Source: Candidatus Kapaibacterium sp.
GTDB taxonomy: Bacteria; Bacteroidota; Ignavibacteria; Kapaibacteriales; Kapaibacteriaceae
Reading direction: 5' to 3'
NCBI GenBank assembly: GCA_018882585.1
Contig: VFFB01000006.1
Location: forward strand, 1-55,371
DNA length: 55,371 nucleotides
Part shown: piece by piece, positions 22,784 to 31,769 of the stretch
How the letters are laid out: each line of letters starts with the position of its first letter
Position numbering within the stretch: position 1 is the first letter of the stretch
Position numbers and translations under genes: made by a program
Notes under the pieces: generated by a model
Databases searched by the model: none
Told to the model about the DNA's origin: nothing
What the model saw: only the letters and a program-made list of their open reading frames with translations

Positions 22784-24346
22784 TTAGCGACGGACGGTGA
22801 GGAAACTATGGGCTGTATATCGGTCGGCCGTCAGGGTGACGACATAGGTTCCTTGCGAAAGCCCACGAACGTCCATCTCGCAGAGGCCCGACCATGCGTC
22901 GACACCTGCGGTGCGAACGACGCTACCCGCCATGTCTCGCACGGTGATGCCGGCAGTACTCAGCGGCGGAACGTCGACGCGGATGCGCACGCGATCGACG
23001 GCAGGATTCGGACCGATCGAGGTTATGGCCACGGGCATCGGACGCGACGTGTCGTTGCCCACCGATGAAACGTTGAACAACGGTAGCGCCTTGGCAGCGA
23101 AATCCTTGAACAGGACGTTCTGCGCAAGTGTAGATGGCGCTCCAAGCCACTGCAACAGCACAGACGCATAGATATCGCGATAGTCATATCGCATCAGCAT
23201 GTCGCCCCGATCGTCGAGGTCGGTCAAACTTGGATGCGCACCGTAGACACCACCGTTGACGTGCTTGCCGAAGACGAAGAGCGGAGCAGCCGTGCCGTGG
23301 TCTGTACCCTGACTGCCGTTCTCCATCACCCTGCGTCCAAACTCGCTGAACGTCATACCGGCAACGCGTTCGTCATGGCCCTGCGCCTTCATGTCGGCCA
23401 TGAAGGCCGTCACGGCTTCGGAGAGCTCGCGCAGCAGATTCGCATGCGTTCCTGCGACGCCCCCTTGATTGGCATGCGTGTCGAAATTGAAGCCGGCCCA
23501 CGATAACAGATAGATCCGCGAGGATAGACCGCCACTGATAAGCTGGGATACAACTTTGAGTTTCGTGCCAAGGTCCGACGTGGGATACGACACCGTTGTC
23601 TTGCCTTTATCGGCAGCCTGTTTGACAACCTTGGCGTAGACATTCGCCGAGCGGGCCACGTCGCGCATGAAGGCAATCTCGCGGCCGGCCGGCGTGTCAG
23701 AAGCCGGACCTGACGGCACCTCTTCGGACGAACCCGTATTCACCAGACGGTAGAACTCGTCGGGATCACGGAAGCTGATGCCTACAGCACCTTGTGAGCC
23801 AAGCAGACCCAGCGAGATCGACGTGCCGATCTGAATTGCCAATGGATGATCGGGCAGCGTAGCCGGATAGCCCGGCGCAAGCGTTTCGAGGTACCTACCA
23901 AGCCATCCCGTACTTGCAAAGACATCGGCATCCGTGGCCGTCAGCCAGATGTCGGTGCCCCTGAAGTGCGACCTGTCCGGATTCGGATAGGTCACGCCCT
24001 GTACGATGGCCATTGTGCCTGCATCGAAGGCATCACGGAAGCCCTGCATTGCAGGATGCCAGCCAAGGTCATCGTTGATGCGAAGTGCACTGCTCTTGGG
24101 AATGGCAATGGTAGGACGGTCGGTGTAGTACTTGTCGATGGTGATGGGCACGACCGTGTTCAGACCGTCATTGCCACCGGCCATCTGGATAAGCACCAGG
24201 ATCCTGTCTCCCGAGCCGAGCAACTTGTCGATCGCGTCGTTGCCGTGCGCAAGAGCGCGCATACTGAGGGAGTCAACGACGCCGGGAAGCGTTGCAAGAG
24301 CGATGCCGGTGCGGCCGGCGTTGCGAAGAAATCGACGGCGATCCAT
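22784..24346 (-). CDS. DUF1501 family exported protein with T9SS sorting domain
   Basis: This 520-residue protein begins MDRRRFLRNAG, a twin-arginine-like signal. It carries the DUF1501 core (sulfatase/phosphatase-fold relatives) with VLIQMAGGNDGLNTVVP, HFRGTDIW, GMTFSEFGRRVMENGS and GTDHGTAAPLFVFG. It ends in a sorting domain (PNPAVDRVRIRV; GLSQGTYVVTL). The ATG at 24346 has GAGGA upstream; the frame extends further but only into the previous gene. DUF1501 and DUF1800 genes are commonly adjacent in Bacteroidota, Planctomycetes and Proteobacteria. The enzymatic role is not established. Confidence 0.9.
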   Translation of the reverse strand: MDRRRFLRNAGRTGIALATLPGVVDSLSMRALAHGNDAIDKLLGSGDRILVLIQMAGGNDGLNTVVPITIDKYYTDRPTIAIPKSSALRINDDLGWHPAMQGFRDAFDAGTMAIVQGVTYPNPDRSHFRGTDIWLTATDADVFASTGWLGRYLETLAPGYPATLPDHPLAIQIGTSISLGLLGSQGAVGISFRDPDEFYRLVNTGSSEEVPSGPASDTPAGREIAFMRDVARSANVYAKVVKQAADKGKTTVSYPTSDLGTKLKVVSQLISGGLSSRIYLLSWAGFNFDTHANQGGVAGTHANLLRELSEAVTAFMADMKAQGHDERVAGMTFSEFGRRVMENGSQGTDHGTAAPLFVFGKHVNGGVYGAHPSLTDLDDRGDMLMRYDYRDIYASVLLQWLGAPSTLAQNVLFKDFAAKALPLFNVSSVGNDTSRPMPVAITSIGPNPAVDRVRIRVDVPPLSTAGITVRDMAGSVVRTAGVDAWSGLCEMDVRGLSQGTYVVTLTADRYTAHSFLTVRR

Positions 24347-24354
24347 GGTCTTCC

Positions 24355-25779
24355 TCACATCAGTTGATACTCGGGCATTCGAACGATGGCCTGCAGCAGT
24401 CCGCGCACGCGAACGGCAGCGCCGGGCGTGTCGATGTCCCATTCGTAGTCCGGAATGCCGGATAAGAGGATCTCAAGTAGGACTGCTCGCTGTTCCTGCG
24501 TCGTAGGCACGGCAAGCATGACCTTGCAGGTCGCTTCGACGATCTTCCGCGGATCGTCGGCATTGGCAATGGACTTGGCAAAGGCAATTGGGTTCGGCGC
24601 AACGGGCTGGCCCGAGCCGTCCGTCAACGATGCTCCTGATGCCGTCTTGCCAAGAATGAAATTCTCGGCAAACCGCTGGCGCAACGGGAAGGTCGAGCTC
24701 GTGATCCAGCTATGCCAGCCCTTCCAACCTTCGACGCTCGGCGGATAGAAGATCTCCTGCCCCAGCTGCGTCATCACGGCCAGCATGGCCGTAGGATGAA
24801 CTTCAAGCATGCCATACTGCGCGGCCAAGCCGACGACAAGGTCGGCCGGAGCTTTAATGATCGCTCCACGCACGGCCGTCTCGTAGAAGGCGTTCGACGT
24901 CAGCAGCGTGGTAAGCACGGACTGCATGTCGTAGTCGGCCGAACGGATCACCGTTGCGAGTGCGTTGATACTGTCGTCGCTGGGGTGCTGCTCGACGAAG
25001 GTGCGGAAGAGTTTCCGCGCCAGGAAGCGCGGGCAGGCCTGCTGCTCGAGCGTTATGCGCACCACGTCCTGATAGTCCCAGGAGCCCGTCTGCCCAAGGA
25101 TGGTCTTCGTATCACGGTCTGCAAGCTGCGCATTGTATACGCCGTCCAATCCTGCGACGCGCCAGCCGGTGAAGGCACGCGACGCTTCGACGATGTCACG
25201 TTCAGAGTAGTTGCCGATGCCGAGCGTGAAGAGCTCGAACCATTCGCGTCCGAAGTTCTCGTTCGGATTGCCCTTGATGCTCTGATTACCGTTCAGATAG
25301 ATCAGCATGGCAGGGTCGCCGACCACCTTCGTCGCCAGCTCCCGGAACGACCCGACGGCATACTGTCTGAACAGCTGCGACTGCTTATACAGGTACTGCG
25401 CAACGTAGACGGTGATGTAGTCGGCCGTGAAATGGTTGTGCCAGAACAGCACCATGCGCTCTCGAAGAGACGGTGTACCGATGGCATGTCGGTACCACCA
25501 CGTCTGCAACTCCGGCCACAACCGGGCATACTCCGAAAAAGGTTGCCCCTGCTGCGGAGGTGTCGTTGCCCACGAAGGTGGCGGCACCGTAGCCGTCTTC
25601 GACAGCAGGTCTGCGACCGCCGCAGCCGGCGTCTGACCCATGTAGCGCAAGGCCAGCGCATTGGTTGGTTGCAGCGTCGCGCGACGCACAAGGTGCATCG
25701 CATCGTCGTACGACAGCGGCTCCTGCCGCTGCGTCAGGTCGGCAACCGCAAGTCGCGGTTTTTCGTCAAAGCTGATCAT
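24355..25779 (-). CDS. DUF1800 family protein
   Basis: This 474-residue member of DUF1800 shows the family signatures HLVRRATLQPT, LRERMVLFWHNHFTAD (about 106-121), NENFGREWFELFTLGIGNYSE (about 177-197), ARKLFRTFVEQ and PPSVEGWKGW. No clear signal peptide is visible at the N-terminus. It is the first gene of the DUF1800-DUF1501-glycosidase-like operon, with 8 bases to the next start. The function of the family is unknown, although its conserved pairing with DUF1501 implies a joint exported complex or activity. Confidence 0.93.
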   Translation of the reverse strand: MISFDEKPRLAVADLTQRQEPLSYDDAMHLVRRATLQPTNALALRYMGQTPAAAVADLLSKTATVPPPSWATTPPQQGQPFSEYARLWPELQTWWYRHAIGTPSLRERMVLFWHNHFTADYITVYVAQYLYKQSQLFRQYAVGSFRELATKVVGDPAMLIYLNGNQSIKGNPNENFGREWFELFTLGIGNYSERDIVEASRAFTGWRVAGLDGVYNAQLADRDTKTILGQTGSWDYQDVVRITLEQQACPRFLARKLFRTFVEQHPSDDSINALATVIRSADYDMQSVLTTLLTSNAFYETAVRGAIIKAPADLVVGLAAQYGMLEVHPTAMLAVMTQLGQEIFYPPSVEGWKGWHSWITSSTFPLRQRFAENFILGKTASGASLTDGSGQPVAPNPIAFAKSIANADDPRKIVEATCKVMLAVPTTQEQRAVLLEILLSGIPDYEWDIDTPGAAVRVRGLLQAIVRMPEYQLM

Positions 25780-25816
25780 GCATTCCTCGGCAGTTCAAGC
25801 GGTCCAAAACATACCA

Positions 25817-25824
25817 TATCTTTG
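25817..25824 (+). promoter_or_regulatory. -7 promoter element ahead of the yfhO-lysC operon
   Basis: TATCTTTG matches the Bacteroidota TAnnTTTG consensus, 30 bases upstream of the ATG at 25855. The expected -33 position 20 bases upstream reads GTTC, a weak match, so only the -7 half is convincing. Confidence 0.45.
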
Positions 25825-25854
25825 GCCTTTCACATAACCCTATTGCATGGATGC

Positions 25855-28371
25855 ATGGCAACTCCCGGTAAACCCTCGTGGCTGAATGCCGACCTGAAAC
25901 GCGACCTGTTGTATTGCGGGGCAATCCTGCTTGCTGTCGTCGTGTTCTTCAGCGACGCCATCTTTGGCGGAAAGAACTTCCTTGGCGAAAGCGACAACGT
26001 GGCGTTCTTTAGCTTTATCCCGTACCTGGAATCGGCAAAGGATACCGGCGAATTCCCGCTCTGGATGCCGTACATCTTTTCGGGTATGCCCTCGCTAGCC
26101 TCGTTCCTGGCCGCCGGCGAGCGGTCGTGGGACATCGTCCTGCAGGTATTGTTTGCCCTGCCACGCATGTTGGGCAACTTGGCCGACAACGACACAGCCC
26201 GCATCGGCATGTGGTACACCGTCTATGGTTGGGGTGTGTATGCCCTGCTGCGCAGCAAGCAGCAGGAGCGCATGGTTGCCCTGTTCTCGGCACTGGCAGC
26301 GATCTTCTCCACGTTCGTCATCGTGTGGATCATGATCGGCCACTCTACAAAGCCTGTTGCACTGGCCACACTACCCTGGCTGTTCCTGGCCCTGGAGCGC
26401 ATCCGCACGAACTTCACACTGACCAACCTGTTCATCCTTACCTTGCCCCTTATCGCCCTTGTCGGGGCAACCCACCCGCAAATGATGTTCTACATCGGCG
26501 TGGCAGTAGCCCTGTATATGGTCGTTGAACTCATCATGGCACTTGCTTCCAAGCAAGGGGCAATGAGCGTGCTCCGAACCGGCGGAGCCCTGGCGATCGC
26601 GGCGGGTCTGGCATTGGCGACGCATGCAGACATGCTGCTGTCCACGCGTTCGTATACGCCGTATTCAACCCGTGGCTCGGCACCGCTGGTGCAAAGTGCC
26701 GGCAACAAGCAGGATGCCTCGGGCGGCAACGACTATGAGTACGCCACGAATTGGAGCTTCTCGCCCGAAGAGATGATGACCTTTCTGGTGCCGAACTACT
26801 ATGGGTTCGGCAAGATGGAGGTTGACGTCAACGGCCGCCAGCAGCGCCTGATGATGTACTGGGGCCAAATGCGCTTCACCGATGCGGCCAACTACATGGG
26901 CATCGGCGTGCTGCTACTGGCCATCCTTGGACTGTGGTATCACCGTCGCGACCCGCTGGTGATTGCCCTTGGTGCAATCTCGGTGGTGTCGCTTTTGTTG
27001 TCGTTCGGCAAGAACTTCCCTCTGCTGTACGACGTGTTCTTCTATAATGTCCCTTCATTCAACAAGTTCCGCGCACCGCAGATAGCTCTGGCCATGCTGC
27101 AGTTCGCCATTCCCGTGCTGGCCGGCTACGGCCTTACCTCGGTGCTACGATGGAACCGTGAGTCGACGCCAACGCAACGCCGCACGGCGATGATCATCGG
27201 CGGACTCTGCACACTGTTCTTCCTTTGGGGCATGGTGGCTGGCGGCGGCGGCAAGCAGTCCTACGTGGAGCAGGCAACGGCGGGCTATGTCGAAAAGGGA
27301 TACCCACAAGACCAGGCGGGCTTTGTAGCCGAGTTGGCCTACGACGCCATGTCGAGCGATTGGACACAGACAGGTCTTATCGCCGTGGCCTTCGCCGCCA
27401 TCATCCTGTTGCTCGTCCACCGCAAGATCAAGCCCGTAGTTGCGATGCCCCTTCTCGTCCTGCTAACCGTGATCGACCTGTGGCGTGTGGATTATCGTCC
27501 GTACGACCCGCAGAAGACGAATGTCGAGCGGACGGTGTTCCGGCGGACCGATGTGGTGGACTTCCTAAAGAACGACAAGACGCCTTATCGCATCGCCGAC
27601 TTTTCGCCGGCACCGCCGAACTCTTGGGCACGGCATTTCATCGAGCACGTGCATGGATACAGCTCGGCCAAACTGCGTGTGTATCAGGACATGTTGGATG
27701 TTGCCGGCGCCGGACCACTGCGTCCGGGTGAACGCGTCGAGGACCGTGCCGGAAACAGCATGGTCACCAATCCCTTCATGTGGGATCTGCTGAACGTCAA
27801 GTACATCGTCAGCGATCGACCAATCTTTCCGAATGCGCAGCCGGCGTTCGCATCACAGGAGACAGGTCAGCTGGTCTATGCAAATCAGTCAGCCCTTCCC
27901 CGCGCATGGTTCGTCGACACGCTTGTTGCCGAGAAGAACGGCATGACCATTCTTGAGCATCTGCGCGACGGAACGTTCAACCCACGCTCGCGAGCGTATG
28001 TCGAGGATGCGGCCGCCGTAAAGGTTCTGCAGCGCGACTCGGCTGCAACGGTGCAGCGTACGGAGGTTGGCAATCAACGCACGACATTCTCGGTGCGTTC
28101 GGCGTCAGCCGGCTTCGTCGTCTTCAGCGAAGTGTACTACCCCGAGTGGCATGCCTACGTCGACGGCAACGAGGTGCCCATGTACAAGACCAACTTCCTG
28201 CTGCGCGGCGTACACGTTCCGGCCGGCACGCATACGGTCGAGTTCAAGTTCATCAGTCCGGAGTTTGAACAGGGTCGTATGATCTCGATGGCTGCCAACG
28301 GCATCATCCTCCTGATCGGTGCGCTCGGCATGTTCGTTTCGTATCGGAACAGACAACGGGGCGAGGCATGA
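25855..28371 (+). CDS. YfhO family polytopic membrane protein
   Basis: This 838-residue protein has about a dozen hydrophobic helices from residue 17 to about 520 and a large non-membrane domain (about 560-800). One last helix (NGIILLIGALGMFVSY) precedes the C-terminus. The segments GESDNVAFFSFIPYL, FPLWMPYIFSGMPSL and VFSEVYYPEWHAYVDG are typical of YfhO/GT-C-like proteins, which in Gram-positives take part in glycosylation of lipoteichoic acid. In Bacteroidota-type genomes they are large putative lipid-linked glycosyltransferases. The longer open frame upstream is antisense to the DUF1800 gene. The stop overlaps the next start (ATGA). Confidence 0.88.
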   Translation: MATPGKPSWLNADLKRDLLYCGAILLAVVVFFSDAIFGGKNFLGESDNVAFFSFIPYLESAKDTGEFPLWMPYIFSGMPSLASFLAAGERSWDIVLQVLFALPRMLGNLADNDTARIGMWYTVYGWGVYALLRSKQQERMVALFSALAAIFSTFVIVWIMIGHSTKPVALATLPWLFLALERIRTNFTLTNLFILTLPLIALVGATHPQMMFYIGVAVALYMVVELIMALASKQGAMSVLRTGGALAIAAGLALATHADMLLSTRSYTPYSTRGSAPLVQSAGNKQDASGGNDYEYATNWSFSPEEMMTFLVPNYYGFGKMEVDVNGRQQRLMMYWGQMRFTDAANYMGIGVLLLAILGLWYHRRDPLVIALGAISVVSLLLSFGKNFPLLYDVFFYNVPSFNKFRAPQIALAMLQFAIPVLAGYGLTSVLRWNRESTPTQRRTAMIIGGLCTLFFLWGMVAGGGGKQSYVEQATAGYVEKGYPQDQAGFVAELAYDAMSSDWTQTGLIAVAFAAIILLLVHRKIKPVVAMPLLVLLTVIDLWRVDYRPYDPQKTNVERTVFRRTDVVDFLKNDKTPYRIADFSPAPPNSWARHFIEHVHGYSSAKLRVYQDMLDVAGAGPLRPGERVEDRAGNSMVTNPFMWDLLNVKYIVSDRPIFPNAQPAFASQETGQLVYANQSALPRAWFVDTLVAEKNGMTILEHLRDGTFNPRSRAYVEDAAAVKVLQRDSAATVQRTEVGNQRTTFSVRSASAGFVVFSEVYYPEWHAYVDGNEVPMYKTNFLLRGVHVPAGTHTVEFKFISPEFEQGRMISMAANGIILLIGALGMFVSYRNRQRGEA

Positions 28372-28961
28372 CCCCCGAGGAGCTCATGCAGACCGCCGAT
28401 GCGTCGATCATCGCACACGGTCATCTACGCCTTTCCGACGAAGTGCTGCGGTCGCTCGATACCAGTCAGATCTTCACGCTGCGCGACCGCTACGGAGCCC
28501 GCGTGTTGATTCGCCTGCCAGAATCCGAAATCGCGTTTTTCGAGTGGCTACGCCAGCAGGATCCTGCCGTATGGACAGACCTGTGGGGCGGCGAAGACGA
28601 GCCGTACCTGGTCTCGCTGGCACATCTTGACGACATCGCCGGCCAGGGCCGGGGCTACGTCATTTGTGACCTTATCGGCGTCGACAACTACTTCTTCTCG
28701 CCCGACGTGCTGATAGAGAAGGAGAGCGACGCCTTCATCCAGGCCGTGCGCGAGCGGTTCCTAGCCAAGCTTTCGCTAACGCCGGCACAGCTGCTCGCGC
28801 TTGAAGCAAGTACCGGCCCCATCGACGTATGGCACTTCGCCTATCGCCATGGATTGCCGCTCGACCTTGCCAAACATGCCGTGGCACAGCTTGTGGACGA
28901 TCGCATCCTGCTGCACGTCACGCGCGCAGATCATCTGGCTCAGTTCTTCGACGTGAAATGA
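28368..28961 (+). CDS. Unknown protein coupled to YfhO and aspartate kinase
   Basis: I do not recognise this 197-residue soluble protein. It overlaps its upstream neighbour by 4 bases (ATGA) and its downstream neighbour by 4 bases, so translation is probably coupled on both sides. Visible features are an acidic composition, a central Trp-rich segment (WLRQQDPAVWTDLWGG, about 59-74) and a C-terminal helical part. That part, with WHFAYRHGLPLDLAKHAVAQL (about 155-175) before a short strand, could be a winged-helix fold. No signal peptide or membrane segment is present. Confidence 0.8.
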   Translation: MTPEELMQTADASIIAHGHLRLSDEVLRSLDTSQIFTLRDRYGARVLIRLPESEIAFFEWLRQQDPAVWTDLWGGEDEPYLVSLAHLDDIAGQGRGYVICDLIGVDNYFFSPDVLIEKESDAFIQAVRERFLAKLSLTPAQLLALEASTGPIDVWHFAYRHGLPLDLAKHAVAQLVDDRILLHVTRADHLAQFFDVK

Positions 28962-30238
28962 GTCTGACCATCATGAAGTTCGGCGGCACGTCGGTACAGG
29001 ATGCCGACGCGCTCTCGCGCGTGTTACGCATTGTGGCCACGCGCGCTGCCGCCACCCCCTGCATCGTCGTCCTGTCGGCCACTGCCGGCACGACCGACGC
29101 GCTGCTGCGCATCGCGCGCGAGCGCAACGTCGACGCCGTTGCTCGTTTGCGCGAACGTCACCACGACATCGTGCAGACGCTTGTACCAACGACCGAAGCG
29201 CACACTGCCGTTGATGCGCTATGCGACGAACTAGCGACGTTCGTGCGAGGGATGCACCTGCTGGGCGAGACCACGGATCGATCAGTCGACGAGGTTGCCT
29301 CGTTCGGCGAACGCCTGAGCACGACCATTGTCGCCCATGCCTGCGCTGTCGCCGGCGTCCACACGGCGTGGCTTGACGTGCGCCGCGTGATGCGTACGAA
29401 TGCCCGCCATCTTGCCGCCGAAGTCGACATGGACAGCGTCCGCACCCTTGCGAACGACGTCCTGCGGCCGGTGCTTGACGCCCACCGCGTTGTTGTAACG
29501 CAAGGCTTCATCGGCAGTACGGCCGAAGGCGTTACCACGACGCTGGGTCGCGGAGGCTCGGACTACTCGGCGGCCATCCTTGGGGCGGCCCTGCATGCCG
29601 ACGTCATCGAGATATGGACGGACGTGAGCGGTGTCTACTCGACAGACCCGAGGCTTGCGCCAACGGCGCGACCCATACCACGGATGGGCTTTGACGAGGT
29701 GCGCGATCTTGCGCTCTACGGTGCGAAGGTTCTCCATCCCGATACGATCGCACCAGCTGTTGCATCTGGCATACCCGTCCACGTTCGCAACACATTCGCC
29801 CCGGAAGAGCACGGCACGGTGATTACAGCCGAACACCCTACAGATGCTCCGCTGCATGCTGCAACGCTTGTGCGCCGGTGTACCCTTGCATCGTGGCGCG
29901 GCAATCCGGCTCATCACATTCGCAATGCCATCCTGCACTGGTCATACCACGACGGTGCGGCATGCGTTGTGCATACGCCAACCGACGACGACGTGCTGGA
30001 CCTTCAGGTGGCACTCACCGACGTCAACGGCACAACGTCTGCCGTCAGCATCATTGCCGTCTGCGGTCCGGCAGCGGGAAGCACGCAGGCGCTCTCGTCC
30101 ATCACCGATGCCATCAGACATCATGATGTTCGGGCCATGGTCAGCGGAGTGACGGCTACGACGTGTTTCGTCGTCTGCATGCAGGACGACGCCGAGGCAA
30201 CACTGCGATCGATCCACGATCGCATCGTCGGCGCTTAG
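28958..30238 (+). CDS. lysC: Aspartate kinase
   Basis: This 426-residue enzyme phosphorylates aspartate, the first step towards lysine, threonine, methionine and diaminopimelate. The N-terminal kinase domain has KFGGTSV (7-13), GERLSTTI, TLGRGGSDYSAA (about 192-203) and the nucleotide-site EIWTDVSGVYSTDPR. The KVLHPDTIAPA segment follows. The C-terminal third (about 300-426) fits a pair of diverged ACT domains, so feedback control by lysine or threonine is likely. The start at 28958 forms an ATGA overlap with the unknown gene; a longer frame upstream is a shadow. The stop overlaps the plsY stop from the other strand. Confidence 0.95.
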   Translation: MSLTIMKFGGTSVQDADALSRVLRIVATRAAATPCIVVLSATAGTTDALLRIARERNVDAVARLRERHHDIVQTLVPTTEAHTAVDALCDELATFVRGMHLLGETTDRSVDEVASFGERLSTTIVAHACAVAGVHTAWLDVRRVMRTNARHLAAEVDMDSVRTLANDVLRPVLDAHRVVVTQGFIGSTAEGVTTTLGRGGSDYSAAILGAALHADVIEIWTDVSGVYSTDPRLAPTARPIPRMGFDEVRDLALYGAKVLHPDTIAPAVASGIPVHVRNTFAPEEHGTVITAEHPTDAPLHAATLVRRCTLASWRGNPAHHIRNAILHWSYHDGAACVVHTPTDDDVLDLQVALTDVNGTTSAVSIIAVCGPAAGSTQALSSITDAIRHHDVRAMVSGVTATTCFVVCMQDDAEATLRSIHDRIVGA

Positions 30239-30903
30239 GCTACGTTATCGTCGTCTGAGGTGTCGGCACCTTCAGCGGCTATCAACGCACGGATCGGCTC
30301 GATGTGCCGCACGAAGATCATGAAGCAGACCATGAGTACCGTGAGCTTCACGTCGAACGTATCCCCAACAGGGACGAATGTTGCGTAGCGCAGGACGCGA
30401 TCCGGCGTGCCCATGATAAGAATGGCCAGCCCGATGGTGCCAGACATCGATCCGACGTGGACGTCTTTGCGGATGGCGTAGAATCCCGTCAGATACATCA
30501 GCCCCCAGTACGCAAGCATCAGCGGCGACAGCGCCGTGCATGCGCCAAGCGCCGTGGCAAGCCCGCGGCCCCCTTTGAATCCTAGCCACGGGTTGAAGTT
30601 GTGTCCGGCAATGCTTGCCGCCGCAGCCACACCCGATGCCAGGTACCACTGGTCGAACATCATCTGGGCAAGAAGAACAGCGGCAACACCCTTCAGCAGG
30701 TCGACGACAAGTACCAACATCGCAAGCTTCGAACTGCCCGAGACGTCGTACGTGTTCCGTGCTCCGACGTTGCCGCTTCCAACCGTGCGGATGTCTACAC
30801 CGCGTGCCAGACGCATCACGATCCACGCAGTCGGAATGGTTCCAAGTACGAAGCCGATTCCCGCAGCCATCAACAGTCCTATGTTCACTTTTCCCCCAGC
30901 CAT
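30235..30903 (-). CDS. plsY: Glycerol-3-phosphate acyltransferase PlsY
   Basis: This 222-residue inner-membrane enzyme transfers acyl groups from acyl-phosphate to glycerol-3-phosphate. Characteristic motifs are GTIPTAW (21-27), VGSGNVGARN (41-50) and GHNFNPW followed by GFKGGRGLAT (about 98-115), plus several membrane spans. The C-terminus has an acidic tail. The start overlaps the upstream ABC permease gene by 19 bases. Convergent with lysC, the two stop codons share bases (CTTAG region). Confidence 0.95.
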   Translation of the reverse strand: MAGGKVNIGLLMAAGIGFVLGTIPTAWIVMRLARGVDIRTVGSGNVGARNTYDVSGSSKLAMLVLVVDLLKGVAAVLLAQMMFDQWYLASGVAAAASIAGHNFNPWLGFKGGRGLATALGACTALSPLMLAYWGLMYLTGFYAIRKDVHVGSMSGTIGLAILIMGTPDRVLRYATFVPVGDTFDVKLTVLMVCFMIFVRHIEPIRALIAAEGADTSDDDNVA

Positions 30904-31769
30904 CGTGTTTGAATGATCGACATAATAAGCAGTATTACGAACACAACATAGGCCAAAGCACTGGCATACCCCATTTGATCGCTTTGCTCAAATGCCTGCA
31001 CGTAAACCTCGTACACCAATGTCGTAGTCGCACCCAGCGGTCCACCCTTGGTCATGACGTAGACCTCGACAAACATCTGGAACGACTTGATGGTGTTGAT
31101 GACAACGATGAACAGGATCGTTGGTCGTAACATCGGAAGCGTGATACGCCAGAACTGCTGCCTACGACTTGCTCCGCTCAACGTAGCACTTTCGTAGATG
31201 TCTCGCGGAATGGACTCCAGTCCTGCAAGGACAAGAACCATGTAGTAGCCGACCGATATCCAGACGTCCATGGCCATGATGGCGGGCAGTGCCGTGCTCT
31301 GCGTCAGCAGCCAGCCTCGCTCGGGTCCTGCTACTCCCATGGTTCCAAGCAGCATGTTGACGTATCCCTCGCGGGCATACAGGTTGGTGAAGATCAGGGC
31401 GATCACGACGAGCGATGTTACGGACGGCATGAAGTAGGCGGCTCGCAGCAGCGCAGCGAACCTCGGCATGGCCTGGGCGCGTCGTTGCAGGATGACGGCC
31501 AGGAAGATGGCCAGCGACGTTGTCACGGGAACGGTTCCAACGGTGAAGATGGCCGTGTTCCGGAACGCCGTCCAGAACACTTCACTCTCGAACACCCGTT
31601 GGTAGTTCTCGAAGCCGACCCACGACAGCTGGTTCGTCAGCGTGGCATACTTCGAAAAGCTCAGAACAAGAGCGTAACCAAGCGGATACAACCAGAACAC
31701 ACACAGCGTGATGATCCATGGCATCAGCATGGTCAGCGTCTGCGCATACTCGCGCGTGGACCTACGCAT
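30885..31769 (-). CDS. ABC transporter permease, sugar type (MalF/UgpA family)
   Basis: This 294-residue membrane protein has about six helices. It carries the cytoplasmic EAA loop that docks onto the ATPase (ESATLSGASRRQQFWRITLP, about 206-225). MPWIITLCVFWLYPLGYALVLSF at the N-terminus and TKGGPLGATTTLVYEVYVQAF near the end are typical of carbohydrate uptake (CUT1) permeases. Its start lies inside the maf gene (8-base overlap). No second permease, binding protein or ATPase is adjacent, which is unusual for a CUT1 subunit. Confidence 0.9.
   Translation of the reverse strand: MRRSTREYAQTLTMLMPWIITLCVFWLYPLGYALVLSFSKYATLTNQLSWVGFENYQRVFESEVFWTAFRNTAIFTVGTVPVTTSLAIFLAVILQRRAQAMPRFAALLRAAYFMPSVTSLVVIALIFTNLYAREGYVNMLLGTMGVAGPERGWLLTQSTALPAIMAMDVWISVGYYMVLVLAGLESIPRDIYESATLSGASRRQQFWRITLPMLRPTILFIVVINTIKSFQMFVEVYVMTKGGPLGATTTLVYEVYVQAFEQSDQMGYASALAYVVFVILLIMSIIQTRWLGEK

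Noticed and set aside
24712-25854. Long N-terminal extension of the YfhO frame
   Set aside because: It is antisense to the DUF1800 gene and lacks membrane character. The promoter -7 element and hydrophobic N-terminus fix the start at 25855.
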